The notes beneath the pieces were generated by a model. That model searched no databases. It was not told where the DNA came from and saw only the letters and a list, made by a program, of their open reading frames with translations. This document shows, one piece after another, positions 12,697-23,149 of a DNA stretch of 64,000 nucleotides (positions are counted from its first letter, which is position 1; each line of letters opens with the position of its first letter). The position numbers were made by a program, and so were the translations under genes. Origin of the DNA: Chelydra serpentina (taxonomy: Eukaryota > Chordata > Testudines > Chelydridae); the NCBI GenBank assembly GCA_037349315.1, contig JBAIAC010000035.1:9748501-9812500 (forward strand), given 5' to 3'.

Positions 12697-13195
12697 GTTC
12701 ATCTGCTGTGGCAGGTATTTTGGCAGTACTGCCAGCTGTTGTAAGGGGAGAAGGAGAAGCACTTTGCTCTTACAACCAGAGGGAACTGATCAGCAGTTGG
12801 CAAACAGACATCAGCTGCATCTCCTCCCCTCTGAACAGACTTTGCATGCTATTGTGCTGTGTTGCCCCCAGTGTGATTGAACACTCAGTCTCACATCCCA
12901 GTGCAGAAGTGCTGTAGATAAGCTCGTTTTTCTGCATAATATTGGGGAAGTTTTCTTTTCTTGTGGCAGATGAATGCAAAAGAAGTGAAGCAGATCAATG
13001 AAGAAGTGAGCAGAGCACGTCCATTGTTACAGATATTCATGTGAAATTTTGATTTCCCTACCATAGATATTTAAACCTCACCTCCGCTAGCCTTACACAA
13101 TTGCTATTCACATTTATAGACTCAGTTATGCCTGCAAGAGAGAGCCCCACATTGCTCTTTCCAGAGCTCCCCAGTGCCTGCTGTTACATCTAGGG
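12697..13195. other. No feature recognised
   Basis: Short overlapping open frames of 60-75 codons, in both directions, none with recognisable content. Confidence 0.5.
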
Positions 13196-13203
13196 GACTA
13201 GAG

Positions 13204-13620
13204 CAGGGGTCTCCAAACTTTATGAGACAAGGGCCATATTAGATTTTTGAAGGGGCTTTGCGGGCCGAAGCAATGTGCTGCCAGCCTGGGTTCCTTCACC
13301 CCGGGCCGGCTTTAGGGAGTGCGGGGCCCCGCCTCCGAAATACCATCGAGGCGGCAGCAGCGTTTGAGCTGCCAGCGCCGCTGAATTGCCGCCAACGTCA
13401 CCTAGGCCAGCAGCGGGCGCTGGGTGGGGCCAGCGGTGGGACCCCGGGTGGCAAGAGCCCGCGGCGGGAATCTCAGAGTGGTGGTGGGCTGAGCGGTTTA
13501 GCCTGCCGCGGGCTCCTGCCAGCCGGGGTCCCACCGCCCAATGCGATGTTGTTTGGGGGGCCAGATAAATCGACGCTGCAGGCCAGATCCGGCCCGCGGG
13601 CTGTAGTTTGGAGACCCCTG
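13204..13620. mobile_element. Non-autonomous hAT transposon, 417 bp
   Basis: Perfect terminal inverted repeats of 16 bases (CAGGGGTCTCCAAACT at both ends) are flanked by a perfect 8-bp duplication GACTAGAG (13196-13203 and 13621-13628). CAGGG ends and 8-bp duplications define hAT elements. The interior is GC- and CpG-rich and open in several frames (up to 158 codons on the minus strand) but has no transposase motifs, so those ORFs are compositional. Sister elements at 27.7 and 42.5 kb share the CAGGGGTCTC ends. Confidence 0.9.
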
Positions 13621-13628
13621 GACTAGAG

Positions 13629-14140
13629 AATAAGTCACAGTCTTCCCTTAAGCACAGGAACTGAAACTGTGCCTGGGTCGTATACATGCTGCACAATGGG
13701 GAGTGCTTCCTTTGCTCCTCCTTCCTCTTCTCACATTGTGCACCAGTCTACGGGCCAGATACAATCGGGCCCTATATTTGGGACAGAAATCCGTGCTCGG
13801 TACCAGTTGAAATAAAAGAATATTACACAAAGAATCTGAAACTTAGTTGGAAGAAACTTGCTTCCCTTCCATGTCTAAAAATATCTCTGCTTGGTAATCC
13901 ATTCCTTTCAGTTTGTGAGTAATGACTTATTCAGGGTCTGGAAAATGAATGGGGATATGGTGAATACATGTCTGACCACTTTGAAAAGTGAAGCTCTGAA
14001 GTCATGGGGCAGGTTCAACATAGTGAAGAAGATTCAAATTGTGAGTTGGTTAATTTCAGTTCAGCCCCTACTGGTCAGTAGTGTCTCCCACAAAACCACC
14101 ACATATGCTCCAGCAGAAAGTAATTAAGCACATATAGAAA
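13629..14140. other. No feature recognised
   Basis: Unique sequence between the hAT element and the octamer pair. Open frames are short and unremarkable. Confidence 0.5.
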
Positions 14141-14170
14141 CTTCACATGCAAATTACTTCACATGCAAAT
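14141..14170 (+). promoter_or_regulatory. Two tandem octamer (POU) motifs
   Basis: ATGCAAAT occurs at 14147-14154 and again at 14163-14170, inside a 16-bp direct duplication (CTTCACATGCAAAT twice). ATGCAAAT is the consensus site for POU/Oct factors. Function is inference; a chance tandem duplication is the alternative. Confidence 0.35.
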
Positions 14171-14172
14171 GC

Positions 14173-15130
14173 CCGATGTTATGTTTCCGGCATACACACA
14201 GTGAAGTTAGGTAAAAACACAAAATACTGTTGCTGGAAGGCTGCTCTGTAACACTATTTTATTTCTTAGAATTCAAAAATGATAACACACAACAACTCAA
14301 ATACAGAAAGAGACAAAGCAGGCTGCTCCCTAAAAGAGTGAGGCACAGCTAACCCCACCTTTCTCTGTCTATGCTGCCTTTCTGCAGGGTAACTAACTGC
14401 ACTCTTCTCCACAGAGCCCATTACCCTGCAAGCAAGTCTAGCAAACCCCTGAGCATCTAAAGTGATAGCATACAATTTTAAGTTTTCCATATATCACCCC
14501 AAGGAACTGTGCCTTAAATCTGATATGCTGTCACATCCTTCCCTTCTGCTGCTTTCCATTAACTCAGTGCTCCACCATTACAGGGAAGGGGAAGGTTCTG
14601 CTCAAGTTCATCATCATAAAATGATACATAGAGCATTTATCATCTGCATTTTCCAAATGAATATTTGCAAATTGTTACTGAGCTGATGTAGCGGCTGGCC
14701 AGACCCCACCCTCCTGCAATAATATTCTACTATGAAGCTCCATATCCATGCTGGACAGATGTGTGAACCCTCCCATTCACAAATATCCTCTCAGTCAATA
14801 GGTATCAAATGCTCTCACCCTTACCTGGCTGACATCATTCCCCTTCCATGCCCACACAGCCCTTAGTTTTATCAACTTTAATATGTGGGTCCATTAGAGC
14901 GGGAACTAGAAGTCAAGTCTCCTGGGTTCAGTGTCTGGATGAGCCAATGTCTTTCTGTAGCTACCCATCTCTTTTTAATGTCCCCTTTGGGGGAAATGCA
15001 GAGCATAGACAGCTTTTTTTATTTGGCTGTCCTAGCTTGTGTTCCAAAGTCAGTGTTTCCTTCATTTATGAGTTCAATCCCTAAATGTGTCTGTACCATG
15101 ATATGTGCACCACTTCCCCCATCACCATAG
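14173..15130. other. No feature recognised
   Basis: Unique sequence with several short ORFs (up to 81 codons) lacking homology that I can recognise. Confidence 0.5.
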
Positions 15131-15132
15131 CC

Positions 15133-15280
15133 TCAGGCAAGTTAATTAATCTCTCTGTGCCTCTGTTTACCCATCAGTAAAATGAGCAGAGTGATAATCA
15201 CTTCACCGGACTGTGTGAAGCTTATTTAGTGATTTGTGAAGGGCACTGGACCCTTGAATGAAAAGCACTATAGCAGTGCA
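15133..15280 (+). repeat. MIR (CORE-SINE)
   Basis: Contains the ordered MIR signature: CAGGCAAGTTAATTAATC, 'CTCTGTGCCTCTGTTTACCC', 'TAAAATGAGCAGAGTGATAA', then the GTGAAGCTTA...AGCACTATA tail. The tRNA-like head is lost. Confidence 0.75.
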
Positions 15281-15559
15281 GCATACTGTTAGTCTGTAGG
15301 ACCTGGCCTACTATATATAGACTTTCTACTGGGGAGGGTAAGTACAGAGGGTAAAATGTCAGCGTTTGTTTGTTTGTTTCCTGAAAAGTCTGGGAATTTC
15401 AAGCAATTTGGAGTCAGTTTTGTTGAACAAAAATGTTATAGCAAAAATGCTAGATTGTGCCCTTGTAGCCCAGCTCTGCATTGGGGACAGTTTGAGGATC
15501 ATAGCACTATGGTGCGTTCGGGGGTGGGAGGAGAGGGGGATTGTGATTCCAGAGCTAAT

Positions 15560-15612
15560 CTTTTAACTTTATGGTACCTTAGTTTCCCTGTTTGTAAAAT
15601 GGCAAGTAACAC
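15560..15612 (+). repeat. MIR fragment
   Basis: CCTTAGTTTCCCTGTTTGTA followed by AAATGGCAAGTAACACC matches the MIR segment downstream of the CORE. Short and without ends. Confidence 0.45.
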
Positions 15613-15618
15613 CCATGT

Positions 15619-15660
15619 TTGAAAAGTCCATTGAGACTTTTGAAAAGTCCATTGAGACTA
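15619..15660. repeat. Tandem duplication of a 21-bp unit
   Basis: TTGAAAAGTCCATTGAGACT occurs twice in direct succession. A local slippage event; no function implied. Confidence 0.8.
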
Positions 15661-15881
15661 GCAAAAAGGCACCATAGAGCGACCAAGTTATTATTTATAC
15701 ACTTCCCTTTCAGGCTTGTGCATTTACCTTATCCCTGCAGCGCACAGATTTAAACATAGCTACGCTGCAAGTCAGTTTGCTTTCCCTTTTGTATACAATT
15801 ATGCCCAGGTTGGAATACAGGTCATCTCTAGATAAGCGTGTTTCTGTAGTGCATATAGATTCACACTGATTGCGAGGCATA

Positions 15882-16113
15882 CAGGGCCGGTGCAAGGAAG
15901 TTTCATGCCTTAGGCGAAACTTCCTTGCACCAGCCTTGCGCTCCCACCGTCCAGCTAATGCCGTCCTCCCCCTCCCCCCCCCCACCCCACCCCACCCGCG
16001 CATCTTGCTCCCCACTTGCTCGCGGCAACTGAGCATGGGAGCCGGGAGGCAGGGGGCGGCTCGCCGCGGCTGCCTCCCGGCTCCAATCTCAGCGGCTGAG
16101 CATGGAGCCAGGA
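15882..16113. mobile_element. GC-rich hairpin element, probably a truncated hAT MITE
   Basis: It begins with CAGGGCCGGTGCAAGG, hAT-like in its CAGGG start. A perfect 16-bp stem follows at once (15889-15904 with 15916-15931, 11-base loop). The rest (to about 16113) is C-rich, then GC-rich with further short inverted repeats (GGAGCCGGGAGGC / GCCTCCCGGCTCC). A matching right terminus is not visible, so it looks 3' truncated. A 195-codon minus-strand ORF overlaps it but is compositional. Confidence 0.5.
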
Positions 16114-16115
16114 GG

Positions 16116-16570
16116 CGGAATGAGTATGAAGGACCAGATTCTCTCCTCTGGGCAGCTTTAAAATCCAAACAGGTCTCCCTAAGATCCCTGGCAGGGGAAA
16201 CTGCCAAGGAGTAATGCTGCATCGGTGAACTTCCCAGCTGGCCTGCCCCACCTAATTTTATTACTGGACGAAAGTTACAATTTGAAGCCAGGGTCAATTT
16301 TTATAAATCTGTAAATTGACCAAAAACCCCTGTGATGAATTTGCTCCAAACTACCCAGAACGTCTCTCATTTCCCTTCTGAGTGAATCTTGCAATGTTCA
16401 GGCCAAAATGAATTTCCCAAGATAAAGTTATAGGGCAAGCTGCTTGAGTCCCTGCCTATGGGCAGGTTGCTGCCTCTCCAAAACTGAGAACTTCTTTCAG
16501 CACTTGTGCATTGGTGTGGTATTTGCAGGCGAGATCCGAGCTTGCTGTTGGCTTTCTTTTCTTTCTTCTC
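16116..16570. other. No feature recognised
   Basis: Unique sequence between two GC-rich transposons. Confidence 0.5.
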
Positions 16571-16575
16571 TCTTA

Positions 16576-16860
16576 GGGTATGTCTATACTTACCCGTCGT
16601 GTCGGAGGCGCGGGATCGATGTTCTGGGTTCGATTTATCGCGTCTTGTCTAGACGCGATAAATCGAACCAGGAAGTGCTCCCCCGTCGACGCTGGTAATC
16701 CAGCTCGACGAGCGGAGTAGGCGGAGTCGACGGGGGAGCCTGCGCGCCGCGTCTGGACCACAGGTAAGTTCGAACGAAGGTACTTCGACTTCAGCTACGT
16801 TATTAACGTAGCTGAAGTTGCGTATCTTAGTTCGACGGGGGGGTTAGTGTAGACCTAGCC
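16576..16860. mobile_element. PIF/Harbinger-like MITE, 285 bp, CpG-rich
   Basis: TTA flanks both ends (16573-16575, 16861-16863). Terminal inverted repeats are GGGTATGTCTATACT and, on the minus strand, GGCTAGGTCTACACT (12 of 15 match). The interior holds two perfect hairpins: a 19-bp stem at 16627-16645/16651-16669 with a 5-base loop, and a 15-bp stem at 16788-16802/16804-16818 with a 1-base loop. CpG density is far above the surroundings, which argues for a fairly young insertion. No transposase. Confidence 0.8.
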
Positions 16861-16863
16861 TTA

Positions 16864-18347
16864 GTTACAGTATGTTTGAACAAAAAGAGAGATCAAGGGG
16901 AGAGCTGGGTAAAGAATTACGACACCTGTTAGGGTGCCAGATTACTCCCATTTTTTTACAGGTGTGTGAACAGGAACATTACTTAAGCGCACAACCAGTT
17001 GAAAAAGACGTCCAGCTTCTATCCCACAGAATCCTGCTGGAAGACAAGGGAAGCGCCAAAAAAATGAATTTTCCACAGCTTCTTCAAAAGCCAGGATTTA
17101 TTTTATAAATGCACTCCATTTTATCAGCTGTTTTAGCTCAAATATCCACTTGTATCCAGATTGGTGGTGGCTACTTCTTAACTTCTCCCTTTCTGAATCA
17201 TAAAAAGCAAGAGTCGTTAATTAGCTAGGTACAAGATGCTGGCCAAAATCTGGCCCAAGATGTTAGTTGTGACTGATAAAAGCAAGGAAACATCAACCTT
17301 TTCCCTTCCTTTGGTATACAGACCTTATAACACATTATGGTCAAAACGGCATATGTACACATTGACCTAAGCTCAGGTCAGACCTCTGTGATTGTGAATT
17401 TCAGGGGGATTTTCAGCGGGAACTTTCAAAATCCTGGCTTTCATGGTTCATGGCACAATTACAATATTACTTACACACAGGTAGTTGTTGTTTTTACTGT
17501 GGGCCAAAATTCTGAATTGTAGGGCTGAGGTTTGGAAAACCACCTTTGTGATTTAGATTCACAGTTCCCGTTTGCTTACAGTCACATGGAAGCCGCCTTG
17601 AGAGCTGTACTTCGATCCTCACTGGACATAAATGGGCATGTTGCTGTGAGGCACGGATCCCTGAGAGGAACCCACAAAGGGAGTGCTGTATTTGTTCACA
17701 CATTAGTTATTTGTGTCAGTCAAATTCTCCAGCCTTTAAGGTGTGAAGGTAAAATGTTAAAGCTTGTTCAAAGGTCAGCCTTACCAGGGGCTACTCCAGA
17801 AAGGAATTATAGCAGAATGATGAATTGCCTAAAAGTGTCTGTGTGTTCAAACAAACTAGAAACTATTAACCTACACCCGGAACAATGCAATAGAAGTATT
17901 CACCTTTTGAGCCTGTTTTCCACTAGAGCAGCTTAGCTGCAGAACACATCTTTTCTTCTTCTATATTTTAATCCTAGATTCCCTGCCTAGGTTCATAATA
18001 TCCTGCAATCAGTTCAATGGATTCTTGCACTTACTCAATGGCATTCTGGAGTCTATCCACGTGGATCTAATTGCAGAATCGGTGCCATAAAGCGGTTGCA
18101 TGTTTATATTTCTGTTGTTTAACAGACTGGCTATGTAGGGAATGGGAAGATTGTTCTTTGCTCCTTTTTAACAATATCTTGATGAAAGATTGCTTAATAA
18201 TCAAATGCACATAAAAACAGCAAGTTACAAGACATAATTGTAACAGACAGAAGCAATACATACTAAAAAAGCAAAGAACTATAAGTCTATGTAAGAAATT
18301 GAAATACAAATATTTATAAACCTACATTCTCCAAAAGGCCTAAAACC

Positions 18348-18349
<2 letters not shown>
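16864..18349. other. Unique sequence, no gene supported
   Basis: A 134-codon plus-strand ORF (17532-17936) shows no recognisable domain and no splice context. I found no repeat family. Confidence 0.5.

Positions 18350-18383
<34 letters not shown>
18350..18383. repeat. (TC)n microsatellite
   Basis: About 17 uninterrupted CT/TC dinucleotides. Confidence 0.95.
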
Positions 18384-18386
<3 letters not shown>

Positions 18387-19598
18387 CCATCAGGATGTCT
18401 GATGTTCCCCACCCATAGAAACATAGTTTCTTTAATTAACTGCTTTTTCAACCAAGGAATTGAGCTGGTGAAAAATCTCATTTTGTTGAGATGGCTCAGA
18501 GTCTGGAATAATACATGCTCAGATGACACACTTGAATAGTCCGATGTGATCTACAGTCCTGACCTGCAGAAAGATGGAGTTTTTAATTCAATGATTTTAC
18601 AGCCCCAGGTCTCCCACACTTATCTGGATATGAACAGATCTTCACTCACCTCTTAGCAAGTTAGCAACCTAAAGCAGACCATGGGGGGACAGGGAGGGAG
18701 CTCCTTAAAAGAATTATTCTCGTTATTTGCTTTCCTTAGTAATCCACTAGTGTCAAACATCTGGGACTCATCATATGTGTTCTGATGACCATCATGAGTC
18801 TCAGATTCAAACTAACCTAGCAAATCTCTACGGGCCCAGTAGTTACTATGCAATGTCAGATTAACTAAATAGATAGCAGTCTGAGATGCTGTGTATGCAG
18901 CTTACATTCAACCCATTTGGATGTATCAGTACCACAGGGTAAGTAACATCAGTCTTTACATCTTCTATAGGATTTTGGTATTTGACTATCTAAGAAAGTT
19001 ATCATATAGCACAGCATTAGCTAGATCTGTTTGATCTAAAATATCAGTGCATGGTAACAGACCCAGTAGAAGCCATGACATTCATATAATTTCCAAAATA
19101 AAAACTCGGGCAATTTCTTGGAATTGAGTAATATTTAAAATTTTTAACTAAATTACGCAGAAGAAAGTAAACTGAGTGTTTTCTTAGTGTGTTATACATG
19201 AAACTAATTTCAGTTGAGATCCAATCTGGACACAGGAAAAAGAGAGAGTCTTTCGGTCTCCAAAATTCTGGTTTGGGAGCAGGAAGGCTAATGCAAACTT
19301 GGAGCCCACGCCTACAAGATTTCAGTGGGAGTTGAGGGAGTTCAGCTCTTTGTTTAACTGGAGCAGCAAAGATCTGAAAGGAAGAATCTGTCACATTTAA
19401 GGTTCTACACACCTGACAGCCCTGAAAAGCAAAATTATTTACCGTGCTGATACTCTTCCTGGATGTCATTTCTGGGGGGATTTTCATGCATGCACATACA
19501 AATCTTGTTAATTACCGTATTTCACCGACTTAGTTCCTAGGTCAGATTCTGAAGATTTGGAGTGCAACTTTATATTTCTCTACTAGTAACACACCATG
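18384..19598. other. No feature recognised
   Basis: Unique AT-rich sequence; a 147-codon minus-strand ORF (19044-19487) has no recognisable content. Confidence 0.5.
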
Positions 19599-19699
19599 GG
19601 GCAGATCTGCAAAGTCTTATACACCATAACTCTATTTTGATTGTAATGGGACTAACTCACATGAGTCAAGTTACTCAGTTATTTTTGCAGGATCAGGCC
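19599..19699. mobile_element. Palindromic MITE-like element
   Basis: The left GGGCAGATCTGCAAAG is mirrored by GGCCTGATCCTGCAAA (minus strand of the right end), with a TAATGGGACTAACTC centre shared with other copies. No clear target duplication. Confidence 0.5.
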
Positions 19700-20418
19700 A
19701 TATGACACACTGTCTAACCGGAGCCAAACACCGGCATTTCTTGCTAGATGAAAGCGCGGCTAGGAAGGTAATTCAGCTGACTGCAAACACCAGTGACCAT
19801 ATTTGAGTCAGTCATCATTAATATGTTTAGGTTTTAGGAGGAAAAAACAAACAACATTTTCTGGTCAAACAGAAATGAAGTAAGCTGTCACTGAGACTTT
19901 CTAAAGGAGAATGTTATATAATTTATTCTTCTGCACAAACAAATGGCTTGCTAGGATCTTATAACTCAACTCATTTCTCTCGTGACCCATGGCAACCTTC
20001 GGATCAAAAGGATTACTCATGACTCATAACTTACCTTGGCTAAATGTAAACACGGGGCTTTAGGTTAAGTAATCTAGGCCTTAATCAATAAAACATTTAA
20101 AGTGACAGCAAAAGCAGGAGATACAGCCATGGGAAGTTCTAAAGTCATGCTATATAATATTAATGCCTGGTGCCAGAATTCTTGGATGGTCCCATTTCTG
20201 GCATTAAAAGGTGCAACAAAGATAGCCAACATCAAGGGGTTAGTGTGTATTTTATGCCTGCAAAGTACAGTCATATACAATTGAATAGTCTCCTGCCCCG
20301 GAATGGATCTATGTCTGTTTCTCTCAGGGAAGTCCAAGCAATTACCCCTGCATGGAGTACTATAATTAGGTGAGCATAACCTCACATTTAATGAGCTTGT
20401 TTAGGGCTTGTGTTTTGT
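19700..20418. other. No feature recognised
   Basis: Unique sequence; overlapping 60-100 codon ORFs on both strands around 20.1-20.4 kb are of chance length. Confidence 0.5.
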
Positions 20419-20578
20419 GGGCCAGATTTTCAGATGTGGCCACCTAAATCAGATATCTAAATCTCAAATTTAGATGGCCAGAGAGGCAAAAGGTTTGCAA
20501 AACCTTCATTTTATATGTGCAGTGGCCTATTCAAATATTCAATACTTGCTGAAGTGCCCACATTTTAAAATCAGGTTT
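20419..20578. mobile_element. Palindromic element, 'GGCCAGATTTTCAG' type
   Basis: The left arm GGGCCAGATTTTCAGATGTG is mirrored on the minus strand by AAACCTGATTTTAAAATGTG, and both arms continue into GGGCAC/GGCCAC. The interior has a second inverted pair (AAATCTCAAATTTAGAT). Different termini from the GGGCCTGATCC family but the same size class and architecture. Confidence 0.5.
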
Positions 20579-20681
20579 TACATGCAAATCAGTCAGCCAC
20601 GTGGGCTAGTATTTGGGAAAATACAAACAATTAAAATTTAGCTTATTAAGAAGATAGTTGGAAATATCCTGAATAAGCATG

Positions 20682-20722
20682 AGGATGTCAGAGACTGCAA
20701 GATGGAGATGTCAGAGACTGCG
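20682..20722. repeat. Short tandem duplication
   Basis: GATGTCAGAGACTGC occurs twice within 40 bases, separated by AAGATGGA. Confidence 0.7.
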
Positions 20723-20858
20723 GGATTTCCCCTAACTCTGTGGAACCTACTATGTCATTAAAGGTCAAGTGCATAGGATTTGTTTGACGCATTTTGCTCA
20801 TCTGTACAGCAGTTAGAATGTCTTGCTCATAATATCAATCAAAATAGTGTGCATTAGA

Positions 20859-21005
20859 CTGAGTAGTGGTCTGAGCACAGGCCTGGGACCCAAGGTTCCA
20901 AATCCTGAATGTGACACTTACAGCCTCTGGGGCTTTGGGCAAGTCCCCAACCTTTTACTTCTGTTTCCCCATTTGTAAAATGGGGATGGTGATACTGTGA
21001 CACAT
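20859..21005 (+). repeat. MIR (CORE-SINE), nearly full length
   Basis: tRNA-like head (GAGTAGTGGTCTGAGCACAG), then GCCTGGGACCCAAGGTTCCA, 'CTTTGGGCAAGTCCCCAACC' and 'TTTCCCCATTTGTAAAATGG'. All MIR modules up to the post-CORE region occur in order. Confidence 0.85.
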
Positions 21006-21179
21006 GACCAGAAAGGGTTGAGCATCCTGCAGGATAAATGACTCAAATTCAACCCTTAAAGACATATTGGTAGATAATGTTTGTGTTTTTGTGTGCTTAC
21101 ATATATATTGGTAGAGGTCCACAATGTAATCAAACAGTCCCTGTCTATGCTGTATTCTGTTAATTCAGAGATCAAAAGG

Positions 21180-21420
21180 ACATCTTAACATTTAAATGGA
21201 TGTTTAACATTAACAGGATATCGCTGTATTTGTCTCTCTTTGAAATGTATAGCAAATCACCTGCGAATAGTGGATAAACAGGCAATTGCGTTATGTTAAT
21301 CTGTGTGGATAATTACCGGTGATATTTAGGAAATGGGTCCACTTCAAAGTCCCCACGAGTGCGTATTGTTCGCCTAAGGCCTCTGAGCTGTCACAAGAGA
21401 GTCTGAAATGTATAAAAGAC
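21180..21420. promoter_or_regulatory. Candidate conserved non-coding block
   Basis: A repeat-free stretch with mixed, non-simple sequence rich in homeodomain-like cores (CAATTGCG, GTTAATC, ATAATTACC). It also carries TATAAAAG at 21411-21418. Judged by texture only; conservation is not tested. Confidence 0.25.
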
Positions 21421-21439
21421 CTCTGGGTCCTGATCCTGT

Positions 21440-21990
21440 CATCTCAGATCTGCTTGAGGCTTCATGCAGGGGAAGCTTAAGCCACCTTGTACATGTTGGA
21501 TCGAACAAAACAACTCTATCCATCATATTACCCTTTTGCCCCTGTCTTTAGGATGGGCCATCCTGTTCCTTGTTATCTGTGTGGAATGTACAAGTGTTCT
21601 GGTACCTTTTAGGTTTGTGTACTTTTGCAACATCAGCCCTTTCCTTGCCAACTTCTGTGAGCAGGGCCTGCCTCTGGCTCACAGCTTAACTTTGCTTTAT
21701 GTTAGCAAAGTCTTGCCCATTACTTTAGCTCTGGCCTTAGGCCTCATACTGGGCCTCTGATACAAGGGTTTATGTTTCAGGGCCTCATCTTACTACAGCC
21801 TGAGGCTGGGTTACTTTAAGGGAACTGTGTTGCTGACTTCTGGGTAACCAGTGAGGTATTATAGAGGCTGTTTTATACTGGCTTGGTAAATCTGAGTATT
21901 GGAATATCCACCAGCTTTGGGGATTGTCTTCCCCATTCTTTGCAGTTCACCCTAATTGAGTGACATCAGTTGACTCTCCCGGGGACCCCG
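21440..21990 (+). mobile_element. Possible degenerate LTR
   Basis: The stretch from about 21770 to 21990 ('GTTTTATACTGGCTTGGTAA', 'GGGGATTGTCTTCCCC', 'TTGCAGTTCACCCTAATTGA') resembles the U5-side text of reptile retroviral-type LTRs as I recall them. The upstream part includes TATAAAAG at 21411. Termini, primer-binding site and target duplication are not visible, and no gag/pol/env coding sequence follows. A 98-codon hydrophobic ORF (21464-21760) lies within but I do not regard it as a gene. Confidence 0.3.
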
Positions 21991-22009
21991 GTCACAGATA
22001 CCTACCAAG

Positions 22010-22190
22010 CTTCCTCTCACAAAGGGGTATTGTGAGGATTAAGTGTAAGGATTAATTAATCAATGTTTATTAATGTGCTTTGCAGATGAGCAGTACAATA
22101 TGCCAGATCATAAACTAGTGTAATTTGGCCTGGCTCCATTCACCTCAGCTGAGGATCTGGGCCTAAAAGTGCTAAGCATCAAAAACGCCT
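22010..22190 (+). repeat. MIR 3' part, apparently interrupted
   Basis: CCTCTCACAAAGGGGTATTG then TGAGGATTAAGTG matches MIR, and the TGCTTTGCAGATGAGCAG tail continues as AAAGTGCTAAGCATC after a 62-bp palindromic insert (22102-22163). The insert boundary is inferred from where the MIR match stops and resumes. Confidence 0.5.
22102..22163. mobile_element. Palindromic MITE-like insert in MIR
   Basis: GCCAGATCATAAACTAGTG on the left is mirrored by GGCCCAGATCCTCAGCTG read on the minus strand from the right. Same subtype as 1842-1930. Confidence 0.45.
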
Positions 22191-22192
22191 GC

Positions 22193-22193
<1 letters not shown>

Positions 22194-22265
<72 letters not shown>
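22194..22265. repeat. (TG)n microsatellite, about 35 units
   Basis: Uninterrupted TG/GT dinucleotides over 70 bases. Long pure runs of this type are usually length-polymorphic. Confidence 0.97.
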
Positions 22266-22266
<1 letters not shown>

Positions 22267-23149
22267 CACTGTTTGGACTTGATATTAAACAATCCAATGC
22301 TTTTTTTGATTAAGCAGGTTTATTGAAAAATTGATAACTAATCTAAAGAGCGATTTGATCCTACAAGAACCATTATTATCTATTTTTATTTACTACTTCA
22401 ACAGTGCCATACAGCTGCATGGCAATTTACAGACCAATAAAAAGACTTCCGCTGGAATAAATCAGCATAGCTCCATTGACTTCACTGGAGTGACGTTGGT
22501 TTACATTAGCAGAGCAAAGTCTGAACCAATATACCTTCCCCCAAAATCTTGCAATCCAATTTATGAACAAAAGGCATTTCAGCTATCCTATATAAAATAG
22601 CTACAATTTTCCTCCTCCAAGCTAGAAAGCCAAATTTGTATCTGGCTTTTATTCTTAGTCAGTGTAATGGAAAGAACCAGATTAATGCCAGCATTAAAAA
22701 CCCTTCTTCGGTGTGAATTATTTTATATAATTCAGAGAGAAGGTGACATGATTTACATCAGTTTATATGGCTAAATTGCTCTATACTGTAAACCATTAGT
22801 GAAGAAGGAAGGAGGGTTTATGAGGGGGAGTGGGGAGACTGCACTGTTGTGACCAAATAAAGAATTTCTGGAGATGCAAGAAGATATGTTTCCATTGGAA
22901 GATAGTTGTGTATGCTTCCTTCAGCAATTATAACTTTTCTCCATGCACTATTGACTATTCCCCACTTATTGTTATTATATGCCAGCAACTTTTGTACAGA
23001 GAAACTGGGCAAATTGTACTTAAATGGCTAAATTATGCACCATATGGAGGCATGTGGCCAGGGGGGAGGGGGTTTGCAGCTGACCAGCATTCTCTGAATT
23101 ATTCTGCCTGCATAAAGCCTCAACTACAGAATAAGGCTGCTAAGGCTTC
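22266..23149. other. Mostly unique, one diverged palindromic repeat
   Basis: Around 22450-22545 lies the 'AATCAGCATAGCTCCATTGA' core of the 1842-1930 subtype. No gene or other repeat recognised. Confidence 0.4.

Noticed and set aside
13220..13696. 158- and 122-codon ORFs
   Set aside because: Lie inside the non-autonomous hAT element; no transposase motif.
15710..16297. 195-codon minus-strand ORF
   Set aside because: It runs through the GC-rich hairpin element at 15882-16113, where stops are rare in all frames; other frames are open too.
21411..21760. TATA box plus 98-codon ORF as a small gene
   Set aside because: The ORF is hydrophobic at its end but resembles LTR-like text, with no splice or conservation evidence.
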